Below are positions 44,872-55,397 of a stretch of DNA of 64,000 bases, piece by piece (the stretch's first letter is position 1; each line of letters begins with the position of its first letter). The stretch lies in assembly GCA_036494575.1 (NCBI GenBank), contig DASXOE010000084.1, forward strand, positions 6,839 to 70,838, read 5' to 3'. The position numbers and the translations under genes are program-made. This DNA is from DASZFV01 sp036494575 (GTDB taxonomy: Bacteria > Myxococcota_A > Polyangia > Fen-1088). The notes beneath the pieces were generated by a model. That model saw only the letters and a list, made by a program, of their open reading frames with translations, was not told the origin of the DNA and made no database searches.

Positions 44872-45024
44872 ATGAAGTGGGAAACTCCGAGCTTCGTCGA
44901 GATCAACATGAGCGCCGAGATCGGTGGCTATCAGAGCGATTTCGGAGACCGTGATCCCATGGAGCCGGTCCTCGACCTGCATGTGGCTGTCTCGGACGCC
45001 GATTCGTCGACGCTCGCCAAGTAG
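44872..45024 (+). CDS. pqqA: PQQ precursor peptide PqqA (extended C-terminus)
   Basis: Ribosomal peptide whose Glu and Tyr become pyrroloquinoline quinone. The N-terminus MKWETPSFVEINMSAEIGGY contains the required E-x3-Y (Glu16, Tyr20), to be cross-linked by PqqE with PqqD as chaperone. At 50 residues it is about twice the length of classical PqqA because of a 26-residue acidic tail (DRDPMEPVLDLHVAVSDADS). AAAGGTG lies 7 nt upstream of ATG 44872. First gene of a complete pqqABCDE operon. Confidence 0.93.
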   Translation: MKWETPSFVEINMSAEIGGYQSDFGDRDPMEPVLDLHVAVSDADSSTLAK

Positions 45025-45039
45025 CGTCTCGGCGCCATC

Positions 45040-45951
45040 GTGCGCGTGAGAGTCCTGGGATCCGCCGCCGGTGGCGGGTTCCCGCAGTGGAATTGTGGCT
45101 GCGACAACTGCCGCGCGGTGCGCGCTGGCGCGCCCGGCTTGCGGGCCCGGACGCAGGAATCGATCGCCGTCAGCGGGGACGGCGAGGCCTGGTTCCTCCT
45201 CAACGCCTCCCCGGAGATCCGCGCGCAGATCGAGGCGTTCCCTGACCTGTGGCCGCGCGCCAAGCGGCACTCGCCCATCGCGGGAATTCTCTTCTCGAAC
45301 GGCGATCTCGACCACTGCCTGGGGCTGCTGTCGCTGCGCGAGTCGCATCCGCTCGTCGTGCACGCGACGGCCGCCATGCGCGACGGGTTCCGGCAAGGGA
45401 ACGTCCTCAACCGGACGCTCGAGCGGTTCGCTGGGCAGATCGACTGGCGGGTCGTGACGCTCGGCGAGGAGCAGGCGCTCGGCGGCGAGGCCACGAAGCT
45501 GCGCGTGACGGCGCTGCCCATCGCGGGGAACCTGCCCCTTCACCTCAAGACGCTGCGCGCGCCTTCGCCCGAGGACAACGTCGGCTACGTCATCCGCGAC
45601 GAGCGGACGGGCGGGCGGCTCGCGTACCTGTCGGGCGTCGCGGGGCCGTCGCCGGAGCTCGAGCGCGCCGTCGCGGGCGCGGACGTCGTGTTCTTCGACG
45701 GCACGTTTTGGACGAGCGACGAGCTGCCCGCGGCCGGCCTCGGCACGCGGCGCGCCGAGGACATGTCGCACTGGCCTCTGAGCGGGCCGGGCGGCAGCCT
45801 GGCGTTCCTGTCGCGCCTGCCCGCGCGGCGGCGCATCTTCATCCACGTCAACAACACGAACCCCATGCTGCGCGAGGACGGGCCCGAGCGTGCCGAGCTC
45901 GCGCGCCACGGCGTCGAGGTGGCGTTCGACGGCCTGGAGGTCGAGCTGTGA
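45040..45951 (+). CDS. pqqB: Pyrroloquinoline quinone biosynthesis protein PqqB
   Basis: Metallo-beta-lactamase-fold hydroxylase that oxidises the tyrosine-derived part of the PQQ intermediate. Typical N-terminus RVLGSAAGGGFPQWNCGCDN with the Cys-x-Cys-x2-Cys zinc knuckle, LLNASPEIRAQIEAF, SNGDLDHCLGLLSLRE (metal site), FFDGTFWTSDEL and HINNTNP-like IFIHVNNTNPML. GTG start 45040; 303 residues, normal. Stop overlaps pqqC by GTGA. Confidence 0.96.
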   Translation: MRVRVLGSAAGGGFPQWNCGCDNCRAVRAGAPGLRARTQESIAVSGDGEAWFLLNASPEIRAQIEAFPDLWPRAKRHSPIAGILFSNGDLDHCLGLLSLRESHPLVVHATAAMRDGFRQGNVLNRTLERFAGQIDWRVVTLGEEQALGGEATKLRVTALPIAGNLPLHLKTLRAPSPEDNVGYVIRDERTGGRLAYLSGVAGPSPELERAVAGADVVFFDGTFWTSDELPAAGLGTRRAEDMSHWPLSGPGGSLAFLSRLPARRRIFIHVNNTNPMLREDGPERAELARHGVEVAFDGLEVEL

Positions 45952-46712
45952 CGGCTGCGGCGCCGGCGCCGCTGCTCGCGCCCGACGCGTTCGTGGCGCG
46001 CCTGCGCGAGGAGGGCGTGCGCCGGTATCACGACCAGCACCCGTTCCACGAGCTCATGCACGCGGGCGCGCTCACGCGAGCGCAGCTCCAGGCGTGGGTG
46101 CTGAACCGCTACTACTATCAGACGCGCATCCCCATCAAGGACGCGCTCATCGTCGCGAAGTCCGAGGATCCGGCGTTTCGTCGGCTCTGGATTCACCGCA
46201 TCCAGGATCATGACGGCGCCGACCAGGATCGTGACGGTGTCGGCGAGGGCGGCGATGGCGCGCGCTCGGGCGGGCTCGCGCTGTGGCTGCGGCTCGCCGA
46301 GGCCGTGGGCCTCGATCCGCGAGAGGTCGCGAGCTGCCGTTCGGTGCTGCCGGGCGTGCGCTTCGCCTGCGACGCCTACGTCGGGCTCGTGCGCGAAAGT
46401 GCGCTCGTCGTCGCCGTGGCCTCGTCACTCACGGAGATGTTCGCGCCCGACATCATGTCGAAGCGCATCGCGGCCTGGGAGCAACACTACCCGTGGGTGG
46501 GCGCCGAGGCGCTCGGGTACTTCAAGGTCCGCGTGACGCGCGCGCGCGCCGACGGCGACGAGGGCCTGGCATACGTCGTCGCGAACGCCACCTCGCGCGC
46601 GCTGCAGGAGGCGTGCGTCGCGGCGCTCGTGCGCAAGACGGAGATCCTGTGGCACCTGCTCGACTGCGTGCATGCCGCGACGGTGACGGGCGCGGCGCGG
46701 GGGACGCCGTGA
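45948..46712 (+). CDS. pqqC: Pyrroloquinoline-quinone synthase PqqC
   Basis: Cofactorless oxidase performing the final ring closure and eight-electron oxidation to PQQ. HPFHELMHAGALTRAQLQAW and VLNRYYYQTRIPIKDALIVA carry the conserved His, Tyr and Arg of the active site; RIQDHDGADQ and SSLTEMFAPDIMSKRIAAWE also match. GTG at 45948 overlaps the pqqB stop. 254 residues with a short variable insert (GDGARSGG) near residue 105. Ends overlapping pqqD. Confidence 0.96.
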   Translation: MTAAAPAPLLAPDAFVARLREEGVRRYHDQHPFHELMHAGALTRAQLQAWVLNRYYYQTRIPIKDALIVAKSEDPAFRRLWIHRIQDHDGADQDRDGVGEGGDGARSGGLALWLRLAEAVGLDPREVASCRSVLPGVRFACDAYVGLVRESALVVAVASSLTEMFAPDIMSKRIAAWEQHYPWVGAEALGYFKVRVTRARADGDEGLAYVVANATSRALQEACVAALVRKTEILWHLLDCVHAATVTGAARGTP

Positions 46713-47005
46713 TCGGCGCGGGCAGCCGCCCGCGCCTCGCGAGCAAGGCGCGGCTGCGCGTCGATCCCCGCTCTGGCAAGCACGTGCTGCTCTATCCCGA
46801 GCGCGGCCTCGAGCTCACGGAGACGGCCGCGCGCATCGCCGCGCTCTGCGGCCAGGGGCTCACGGTGGCGGCCATCGTCGAGAAGCTCGCGTCGGCCTAT
46901 GCAGACGCCGAGCGGGCGCGCATCGAGGACGAGGTGCTGACGTTCCTGCGCTCGCTCGACGAGCGCGGGCTGCTCGTCTTCGCGGGCGAGGACGGCGGCG
47001 CGTGA
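46709..47005 (+). CDS. pqqD: PQQ biosynthesis peptide chaperone PqqD
   Basis: Small RiPP recognition element that binds PqqA and presents it to PqqE. The family pattern is RPRLASKARLRVDPRSGKHV, LLYPERGLELTETAARIAAL and ALIEKLA-like TVAAIVEKLASAYAD, then VLTFLRSLDERGLL. 98 residues. GTG at 46709 overlaps the pqqC stop, and the stop overlaps pqqE, so all four genes B-E are coupled. Confidence 0.94.
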   Translation: MIGAGSRPRLASKARLRVDPRSGKHVLLYPERGLELTETAARIAALCGQGLTVAAIVEKLASAYADAERARIEDEVLTFLRSLDERGLLVFAGEDGGA

Positions 47006-48114
47006 GTCAGGAGGCGGAGACCGAGGCGCCGCGCCCTTACACGCTCGTGGCCGAGCTCAGCTACCGCTGCCCGCTCGCGTGCGGGTACTGCTCGAACCCG
47101 CTCGACCTCGACAAGCACACTCGCGAGCTGGACACGGCGGCGTGGAAGCGCGTGCTCGGCGAAGCGGCGGCCCTCGGCGTCTTGCAGGTCAACCTCACGG
47201 GGGGCGAGCCGCTCGTGCGCGACGACCTCGAGGAGCTCGTCGCCGCGGCGCGCACGCTCTCTCTCTACGTCAACCTCATCACGAGCGGCGTGCCGCTCGG
47301 CGCCGCGCGCCTCGCGCGCCTCGCGGCCGCTGGCGTCGACAGCTTGCAGCTATCCGTGCAAGACACCGACGGCGAGGGCGGGCGCTGGATCGCGGGGCGC
47401 GACTGTCTGTCCGCCAAGCTCGAGGTCGCGGCGGCGGCGCGCGCGCTCGGGCTGCCGCTCACGCTCAACGTCGTCATCCACCGCGGCAACATCGCGCGCG
47501 TGGCGGAGTTCGTCGCGCTCGCCGAACGCGTGGGCGCCGAACGGCTCGAGTTGGCGAACACGCAGTACCTCGGCTGGGCGCTCCTCAACCGCGAGGCGCT
47601 CCTGCCGTCGCGCGCCGCCCTTGCGGAAGCCCGCGCCGTCGCCCTCGCGGCGCGCGAGCGCCTGCGCGGCAAGATCGAGATCCTCTTCGTGCGTCCCGAC
47701 TACGACGTCGGCCGCCCGCGCGCGTGCATGGACGGCTGGGCGCGGCGCTACCTCGTCGTCACGCCCGACGGCACGGCGCTGCCCTGCCACCAGGCGGCGT
47801 CGATCACGACGCTCGCGTTCGAGAACGTCCGCGAGCGCGCGCTCGGCGACATCTGGACCGACTCGCCGGCCTTCCGCGCCTTCCGAGGCGAAGCCTGGAT
47901 GCCCGAGCCATGCCGCTCGTGCGACGAGCGCGCCCGAGACTTCGGCGGCTGCCGCTGCCAGGCCTTCGCGCTGGTCGGCGACGCGCGCGCGACGGATCCC
48001 GCATGTGACAAGGCGCCGCGGCATGATCTCGTGGTCGCGGCACGCCTCCATGCGGAGCGCGACGAGCCGGCAGTGCGGCCGCCGATCCGTCTACGACGAA
48101 TGCGCGCGGGTTAA
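47002..48114 (+). CDS. pqqE: PqqA peptide cyclase PqqE (radical SAM)
   Basis: Radical SAM SPASM enzyme that makes the Glu-Tyr carbon-carbon bond in PqqA. The SAM cluster motif is C-x3-C-x2-C in YRCPLACGYCSNPLDL (residues 13-28). GGEPLVRDDLEEL follows. The C-terminal SPASM cysteines are visible in TALPCHQAAS and EPCRSCDERARDFGGCRCQA for the auxiliary iron-sulfur clusters. 370 residues, GTG start overlapping pqqD. Last gene of the operon. Confidence 0.96.
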   Translation: MSQEAETEAPRPYTLVAELSYRCPLACGYCSNPLDLDKHTRELDTAAWKRVLGEAAALGVLQVNLTGGEPLVRDDLEELVAAARTLSLYVNLITSGVPLGAARLARLAAAGVDSLQLSVQDTDGEGGRWIAGRDCLSAKLEVAAAARALGLPLTLNVVIHRGNIARVAEFVALAERVGAERLELANTQYLGWALLNREALLPSRAALAEARAVALAARERLRGKIEILFVRPDYDVGRPRACMDGWARRYLVVTPDGTALPCHQAASITTLAFENVRERALGDIWTDSPAFRAFRGEAWMPEPCRSCDERARDFGGCRCQAFALVGDARATDPACDKAPRHDLVVAARLHAERDEPAVRPPIRLRRMRAG

Positions 48115-48225
48115 CGTCCCAAGCGGGATTCGAAGTGGCCGACAGGCATTCGCGAAAAACCCAGGAATCGCGCGGCCTTGCGCAGTTTCATATGTGATGT
48201 CGGCGGGTTCGGTCGTTCCGGGTTG

Positions 48226-48251
48226 AGGGGCGTTGGCCCGCCGCCAACCCC
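48226..48251 (+). terminator. Hairpin after the pqq operon
   Basis: GTTGGC (48232-48237) pairs with GCCAAC (48243-48248), extended by GGGG/CCC around a one-base bulge. It lies 110 bp past pqqE. There is no clear T-tract. Confidence 0.4.
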
Positions 48252-48299
48252 GGCTTTCCCTGGCGTCGTCGTAGGCACGTGGCAAAGGTGAGACCACGT

Positions 48300-48321
48300 C
48301 CGGGGTACCGGCCGTCCCCGG
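48300..48321. promoter_or_regulatory. Inverted repeat before the ParDE-like pair
   Basis: Arms CCGGGG (48300-48305) and CCCCGG (48316-48321) with a 10-bp centre, about 28 bp before the antitoxin ATG. A plausible autoregulatory operator; a TAGACT -10-like box follows at about 48337. Confidence 0.35.
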
Positions 48322-48348
48322 CATGCCGATCCGCGCTAGACTTGCTCC

Positions 48349-48588
48349 ATGTCGATCGTCCTCAACTGGAACGGCCAGGACATCCCGGAAGGAGTGCGCG
48401 CCCAGATGCCGGAGGAGCTGCGTGAGCTGCCCAGCGGACGATACGTTCTCGAACCCGTGGACGACGTACCCGAACTGACCGACGAAGAGGAAGCAGGGAT
48501 CCATGCGGCGATCGAATCGGTGCGGGCTGGGAAGGGCGTCAGCGTGGAATCGGCGAAGGCGCGGGTTGACCGGATACTGGGCAGGTGA
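48349..48588 (+). CDS. Putative type II antitoxin
   Basis: A 79-residue acidic protein (MSIVLNWNGQDIPEGVRAQM, then YVLEPVDDVPELTDEEEAGI). It ends in a helix of the form AAIESVRAGKGVSVESAKAR, the typical C-terminus of ParD/PHD-like and addiction-module antitoxins. No recognisable DNA-binding fold, so the class is uncertain. It overlaps the RelE/ParE gene by GTGA at 48585, which supports the pairing. Confidence 0.75.
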   Translation: MSIVLNWNGQDIPEGVRAQMPEELRELPSGRYVLEPVDDVPELTDEEEAGIHAAIESVRAGKGVSVESAKARVDRILGR

Positions 48589-48899
48589 AGATCGCGTTCG
48601 CCCCCGAGGCGGTCGAAGACCTCGCCGCCGCGGTGGTGTATCGGCTTGAGCGCAATCCGCGCGCAGCCGCTACGACGGCGGACGCGGTCTTCGGTGCTAT
48701 CGACAAGTTGGCTGCTCATGAGTTCGATGGACCGGCGCGCGAGCTTCGCACCACGGGCGAGCGCGTCCACAGCTGGCCCGTTCGTCCGTACCGGATCTAC
48801 TACAGCCGCGAGGAAGAGACGCTGACGGTCCTCAGGATCCATCATTCGGCCCGGCGGCCGATCTCACGGTGGTCCCGGACACCGGCGACACGAAGGTGA
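48585..48899 (+). CDS. RelE/ParE-superfamily toxin
   Basis: A 104-residue toxin of the RelE/ParE fold. IAFAPEAVEDLAAAVVYRLE forms the N-terminal helical hairpin, AAHEFDGPARELRTTGERVH the central strands, and the C-terminal strand pair is WPVRPYRIYYSREEETLTVL followed by RIHHSARRP, with the R-I-x-x-S/A-R-R motif of ParE/YafQ-like toxins. GTG start coupled to the antitoxin. mRNA interferase versus gyrase poisoning cannot be decided. Confidence 0.88.
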   Translation: MKIAFAPEAVEDLAAAVVYRLERNPRAAATTADAVFGAIDKLAAHEFDGPARELRTTGERVHSWPVRPYRIYYSREEETLTVLRIHHSARRPISRWSRTPATRR

Positions 48900-48931
48900 T
48901 CGTCGCGCTACCCGAGTACTCGAACCAGTAG

Positions 48932-49183
48932 CGCGTCTCGCTACGGAGCGACCTGATCAAGAAGGCCATGGTGTTCAGTCCGCAGCACGGCGACACAGCG
49001 TTCACCGTTCCGACGTTCGACGAGTTCATACACCTTTCGATGCCGGAGGGTCTCGGCTGCAGCCAAAGGGAAGCAGACCAAAAAAGTCAGAGAAGTGAAG
49101 ACAGGTCTGGTCTCTACGCGGCCTTCAGCGGCGCCGCGACGCGAACGGGTGGCCCACTGGAATCCCGTCGGATAACCGGCTAA
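48932..49183 (+). pseudogene. Gene fragment, possibly the C-terminal tail of an ATPase
   Basis: After a stop at 48929 the frame reads RVSLRSDLIKKAMVFSPQHG followed by DTAFTVPTFDEFIHLSM, with strongly G/C-biased third positions. 'IxKGxxYSPxxGxxAFTVPxFxxFxRR' tails are familiar from winged-helix ends of AAA+ ATP-binding proteins. No start codon precedes it, and it decays into low-quality sequence after about 50 codons. It fills the otherwise empty 298-bp gap between the toxin and valS. An opposing frame (49029-48832) is also open but less convincing. Confidence 0.4.
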
Positions 49184-49197
49184 ATAGTGCGGTCCCC

Positions 49198-51927
<2,730 letters not shown>

Positions 51928-51939
51928 ACGGAGACGACG

Positions 51940-53442
51940 CTACTGCGACGGAGGGATGACGTCGTCGGCGCCGCCCCGCGGCCGCACGGGCTCGTCGAAC
52001 GACGCGCCGGACTTGGCGTGTCTGCCGGCGCGCTTCTTGGGCGCGGGCTTGGCGACGGGGGCCGCCGGGGCCAGGGCGGCCGGCGCCGGCTCGGCGGCGG
52101 GTGCCGGCGGTCCGGCGGAGGGCGGCGGCGGCTCGGTCTTCGCGAAGAGCGCGTGCACGAAGGGCTCCACGAAGGGCTCGACGTAAGGTCGGACATAGGG
52201 CCGCCAGGCCTTGGCGCCCGCGCCCGCGACGGCCGCGAGGACGATGAGCGCGATGACGGTCCTGGCTCGGCCTTTCTGCTTTTGTTGGAGGAGGCGCGAC
52301 TGCTCGGCGCGCACGGCGCCGTCGAGAGCGCCGCTCGTGAGGATGCTGCGCGAAGAGCGCGTGCGGTCCGAGTTGGAGATCTCCTGCGTCGAAGAGCGAA
52401 CCGACGACATCGAGCCCGTGAGCGGCCCGGTCGCGATCGGCGCGGACGGCGCGATTCCGTCGACGACGACGAGCGGCTCGTCGCCTTCGTCCTTGAAAAG
52501 GCCGCGCAAGAGCTTCGCGAGATCGCGGCTCGAGTGGCGCGCGGCGATCATCGTGCGCTCGAGGTCGTTGGCCATGGCCGTCGCCGATTGATAGCGTTGC
52601 GTGGGATCGACCTCGAGCGCCTTCATGACGATGCGGTCGAGCTCCCGGGGCACGGCGGCGTTGACCGACGAGGGCGGGGGGATGGGCGCCGCGAGGAGCT
52701 GCCGCATCTTCGCGACGTCGTTCTTGGCCTGAAAGAGCCGCACGCCCGTCATCATCTCGTGCATGACGACGCCCAGCGCGAAGAGGTCGATGCGATGATC
52801 GAACGGCTGCATGTTGACCTGCTCGGGCGCGAGGTACGCGACCTTGCCCTTGATGAGGCCCTTCTTGGCCTCCTCCTCGGCGAAGGAAGCCGCGCGCGCG
52901 ATGCCGAAGTCGAGGATCTTCACGGTGCCGTTGAAGGCCAGCATGATGTTCGTCGGCGAGACGTCCTGGTGCACGATCTCGAGGGCCGCGCTGTTGGGAC
53001 CTGTCAGCGTGTGCGCGTAATCGAGGCCCGCGCAAACCTGCTTCGCGATGTCGGCGATCACCATGAACGGCATCGCTCGCTGTCCCTTCCTGAGCTTCGT
53101 GAGCGCCTCGCGCAGCGTGACGCCGTCGACGCCCTCCATGGCGATGAAGTACGTCCCCTCTGCCTCGCCGAACTCGAAGGTCTGCACGATGTTGGGGTGC
53201 ACGAGCAACGCCGAGATCTTCGCCTCACGAATGAACATCTTCGTGAACTCCGCGCTGCCCGACAGCTGCGGCAGGATGCGCTTGACGACGAGCTCGCGCT
53301 CCCAGCCCTGCGGACCCTTGACGACGGCGCGGAACACTTCGGCCATGCCTCCGACGCCGATCCGCCCGGTGAGGCGGAAGCGGCCGTAGGTGGTCGGCAT
53401 CTCGCCCGCGCCCGCGGGCCTAGCCGTCTCGGCAGGGGCCAT
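51940..53442 (-). CDS. Membrane Ser/Thr protein kinase, non-RD (HQD)
   Basis: Hanks-type kinase, 500 residues. The Gly loop RIGVGGMAEVFRAVVKG, Lys in ELVVKRILPQL, Glu in IREAKISALL, catalytic loop VHQDVSPTNIMLAF (HQD in place of HRD), metal-binding ILDFGIARA, and KVAYLAPEQ are present. A Ser/Thr-rich juxtamembrane region is followed by one transmembrane helix (TVIALIVLAAVAGAGAKAW, about residues 405-423). The extracytoplasmic tail carries short repeats (YVRPYVEPFVEPFV) and Pro/Ala. RBS GGGAG. This type is abundant in Myxococcota. Confidence 0.93.
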   Translation of the reverse strand: MAPAETARPAGAGEMPTTYGRFRLTGRIGVGGMAEVFRAVVKGPQGWERELVVKRILPQLSGSAEFTKMFIREAKISALLVHPNIVQTFEFGEAEGTYFIAMEGVDGVTLREALTKLRKGQRAMPFMVIADIAKQVCAGLDYAHTLTGPNSAALEIVHQDVSPTNIMLAFNGTVKILDFGIARAASFAEEEAKKGLIKGKVAYLAPEQVNMQPFDHRIDLFALGVVMHEMMTGVRLFQAKNDVAKMRQLLAAPIPPPSSVNAAVPRELDRIVMKALEVDPTQRYQSATAMANDLERTMIAARHSSRDLAKLLRGLFKDEGDEPLVVVDGIAPSAPIATGPLTGSMSSVRSSTQEISNSDRTRSSRSILTSGALDGAVRAEQSRLLQQKQKGRARTVIALIVLAAVAGAGAKAWRPYVRPYVEPFVEPFVHALFAKTEPPPPSAGPPAPAAEPAPAALAPAAPVAKPAPKKRAGRHAKSGASFDEPVRPRGGADDVIPPSQ

Positions 53443-53538
53443 TGTTGTCTCCCATCGTCAACAAAGCGCCGTCAGCTGAGCATCTAGCATACACGGCCAG
53501 GCTCAAACACGCCTGGTGAGCCGGTGTAAGAGCGGGAC

Positions 53539-54078
53539 TTACGTGGCGTTTCGAAGCGCGAAGTGGCTGATGAGCTCGTCGCCGGCGGCGCGCACGGCGC
53601 TGTCGAGGACCTCGAGCTCGAGGTGCGTCTCGGCGGGTGGCCTGGACCGTCGCGCGCTCTTGAACGTCGCCTGACCGGTCGTCATGGCGAGCATCGCCCC
53701 CGACTGTCGGGCACTCAAAATGAGGCGCACCGAGCAGGAGATCTCGAGCGCGTCGGCGCTCGTGACGATCTCGAGCGCGTCGATGCTGCCGTCGACGAGG
53801 TAGCCACGAGGCGAATTGAGGACGCGCCCTTCGACGAGCACGCGCAGCTGGCGGGCCACGTGCTCTCGCATGCGCGCCCGCATCGCGTCCGTGGCGGCCG
53901 CGGCGCGCGCGCCCATGGCCTGCACCTCGAGGCAGGGGGCGGCCGTGGCCGGCGCGCGGACACGGGCCGCGCCGCGGCGCCCGCCGCCCCGCCGCGCCGC
54001 GGACGTGCCGGGCGGGAGCGTGCAGGCGAGCAGCGCGAAGGCGCAAGCGAGGAGCCGGGGGAGCGAAGCAGCGCGCAC
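53539..54078 (-). CDS. Exported hypothetical protein, 179 aa
   Basis: Signal peptide MRAASLPRLLACAFALLACT, with either a lipobox (LLAC) or Sec cleavage after GTSA. A Gly/Arg-rich linker is followed by a beta-rich domain (LRVLVEGRVLNSPRGYLVDG, EISCSVRLILSARQSGAMLA, ATFKSARRSRPPAETHLELE). Related exported proteins are common in Polyangia, but I cannot name the family. A hairpin (CCAGGC/GCCTGG, 53497-53516) lies just downstream and may be a terminator before the kinase gene. Confidence 0.65.
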   Translation of the reverse strand: MRAASLPRLLACAFALLACTLPPGTSAARRGGGRRGAARVRAPATAAPCLEVQAMGARAAAATDAMRARMREHVARQLRVLVEGRVLNSPRGYLVDGSIDALEIVTSADALEISCSVRLILSARQSGAMLAMTTGQATFKSARRSRPPAETHLELEVLDSAVRAAGDELISHFALRNAT

Positions 54079-54157
54079 GGGGGTTCGTCGAGCGTAAAGA
54101 CCGCCGCGAACGTGCGCAAATAACCGGTCGAAAGACGACGCGGGCCGTCGAACCCGC

Positions 54158-54973
54158 TCAGCGCGCGGGGCCCGTGTCGATCCAGCTCGCGATGGCGCGC
54201 AGGTCGGGGTCTGACAGCGGCTCGCCCGGCGGATCGCGGTGACCGAGGGTCGTGGGCGCGGGGCGATCGGGCGTGTCGCCCGGCAGGAGCTTGCGCAGCA
54301 AGTAGCTGCGCGCGGCGTCGCGAGGCTCGACGAGGTGGAGCCGGCTCACCTGGCGCGACGGCACGTCGAGGACCGCGTCGACGAGGTCGGCGTCGCAGAG
54401 GGACAGCCCCAAGGCAGGGCTCGCGAGGCACCCGCCGCCGTCGTCCGCCGTCGCGCGGTGGCATCCGGCGCCCGCGCACCGCGCGGCGAAGATCGGTTGC
54501 ACCGCCGCGTACGGCGTCGGCGTCTCGGGAGGGACCGCCGCGGGCGCCGCGAGCGCCGTGCGGAACGAATGCTGCTCGGGCGCGGCGGCGCACCCCTGCA
54601 GCGACGTGAGCGCGGCGCGCACGCTCACGTCGTAGCCGAGGTCGGCGCGCCAGCCTCCGGCGGGGGCGTAGGTGACGGCCTTGTCGATGAGGTCGACCCG
54701 GATCGCGCCGGGATGATAGAAGGCGCCCGTCGTCACGATGATCCCGCTCAGGTCCACGGTGTCGGGATCGGGATAGGCGTCGAAGCCGATGCGGACGGTC
54801 GTGTCGCGCGGGACGCTCTGCGCGCCCGCGACCGGCGTCCACTCGAGGGCGCGCAAGGGCGCGCAGATGCCCGCGTAGGGCTGGCTGTCACCGGGGGCGC
54901 TGCAGGCCGTGGCGACGAGGCCCGCGAGCACGACAACCAGCGCGGCGGCGTCCGCGCGCTTCGCTCTCGCTAC
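54158..54973 (-). CDS. Ig-like lipoprotein with CX4CH heme-like motif; start codon unclear
   Basis: Lipoprotein: hydrophobic segment ADAAALVVVLAGLVATAC ends in a lipobox. A Big_5-like Ig domain follows (GAQSVPRDTTVRIGFDAYPD), then a cytochrome-like region with FAARCAGAGCHRATADDGGG (C-x4-C-H, a non-canonical heme-type motif) and a closing PDLRAIASWIDTGPA typical of class I cytochromes. The expected start, 7 nt after the upstream stop and 4 nt after AGGG, is GTA (54971-54973), not a normal start. The only standard start in frame is ATG 55075, which would overlap the upstream gene by 95 nt and add an unlikely N-terminus. Confidence 0.65.
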   Translation of the reverse strand, partial: VARAKRADAAALVVVLAGLVATACSAPGDSQPYAGICAPLRALEWTPVAGAQSVPRDTTVRIGFDAYPDPDTVDLSGIIVTTGAFYHPGAIRVDLIDKAVTYAPAGGWRADLGYDVSVRAALTSLQGCAAAPEQHSFRTALAAPAAVPPETPTPYAAVQPIFAARCAGAGCHRATADDGGGCLASPALGLSLCDADLVDAVLDVPSRQVSRLHLVEPRDAARSYLLRKLLPGDTPDRPAPTTLGHRDPPGEPLSDPDLRAIASWIDTGPAR

Positions 54974-54980
54974 GGAGCCC

Positions 54981-55283
54981 TCAGCTCTCGCTGTACAACC
55001 GGATCTGTTCGCGCACGACCTCGTCGCTGAGGCCTGTGCGCAAGTAGTCCTGCAGACAGTCCGCCAGCGTGACAATCATGTCCTCCACGCCGCGGTCTTC
55101 GACGAGCTTGGCCAGGAGCTTGCGACCCTCGGGGCCGTCGTCTTCCCGCAGGAAATCGCGAACCATGTCGAGCGTGAGGTCACCGGAGAAGTCAAGTATC
55201 GCGTGATCGAGCAGGTAAGCGATAAGTTGTTTCACCGTGACACCTCCAAGGACCTGTTGGGAAAAAAAGACGGGGTTGCTCAT
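54981..55283 (-). CDS. Hypothetical protein, 100 aa
   Basis: Soluble, acidic, all-helical protein: SNPVFFSQQVLGGVTVKQLI, HAILDFSGDLTLDMVRDFLR, EDRGVEDMIVTLADCLQDYL. Strong amphipathic helices and no signal peptide. I do not recognise the family. ATG 55283 gives the conserved-looking N-terminus, although the frame is open upstream. The stop precedes the lipoprotein on the same strand by 7 nt, so the two probably share a transcript. Divergent from the DUF4398 gene. Confidence 0.7.
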   Translation of the reverse strand: MSNPVFFSQQVLGGVTVKQLIAYLLDHAILDFSGDLTLDMVRDFLREDDGPEGRKLLAKLVEDRGVEDMIVTLADCLQDYLRTGLSDEVVREQIRLYSES

Positions 55284-55397
55284 ATCGCGGATAAACTCAC
55301 GGCGCAAGGTTTGAGGACGCTTGATTAAATGGCGCCCGTTGGCGCTGGTCAGCATCGAGTCTCGCGCGCGACCCCGCGCGACGAGGCAGACGCGCGC

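Noticed and set aside
48832..49029. Reverse-strand frame with TRYWFEYSGSATITF, Fn3-like look
   Set aside because: Overlaps the toxin gene end and the better-supported + strand fragment; no RBS or signal peptide.
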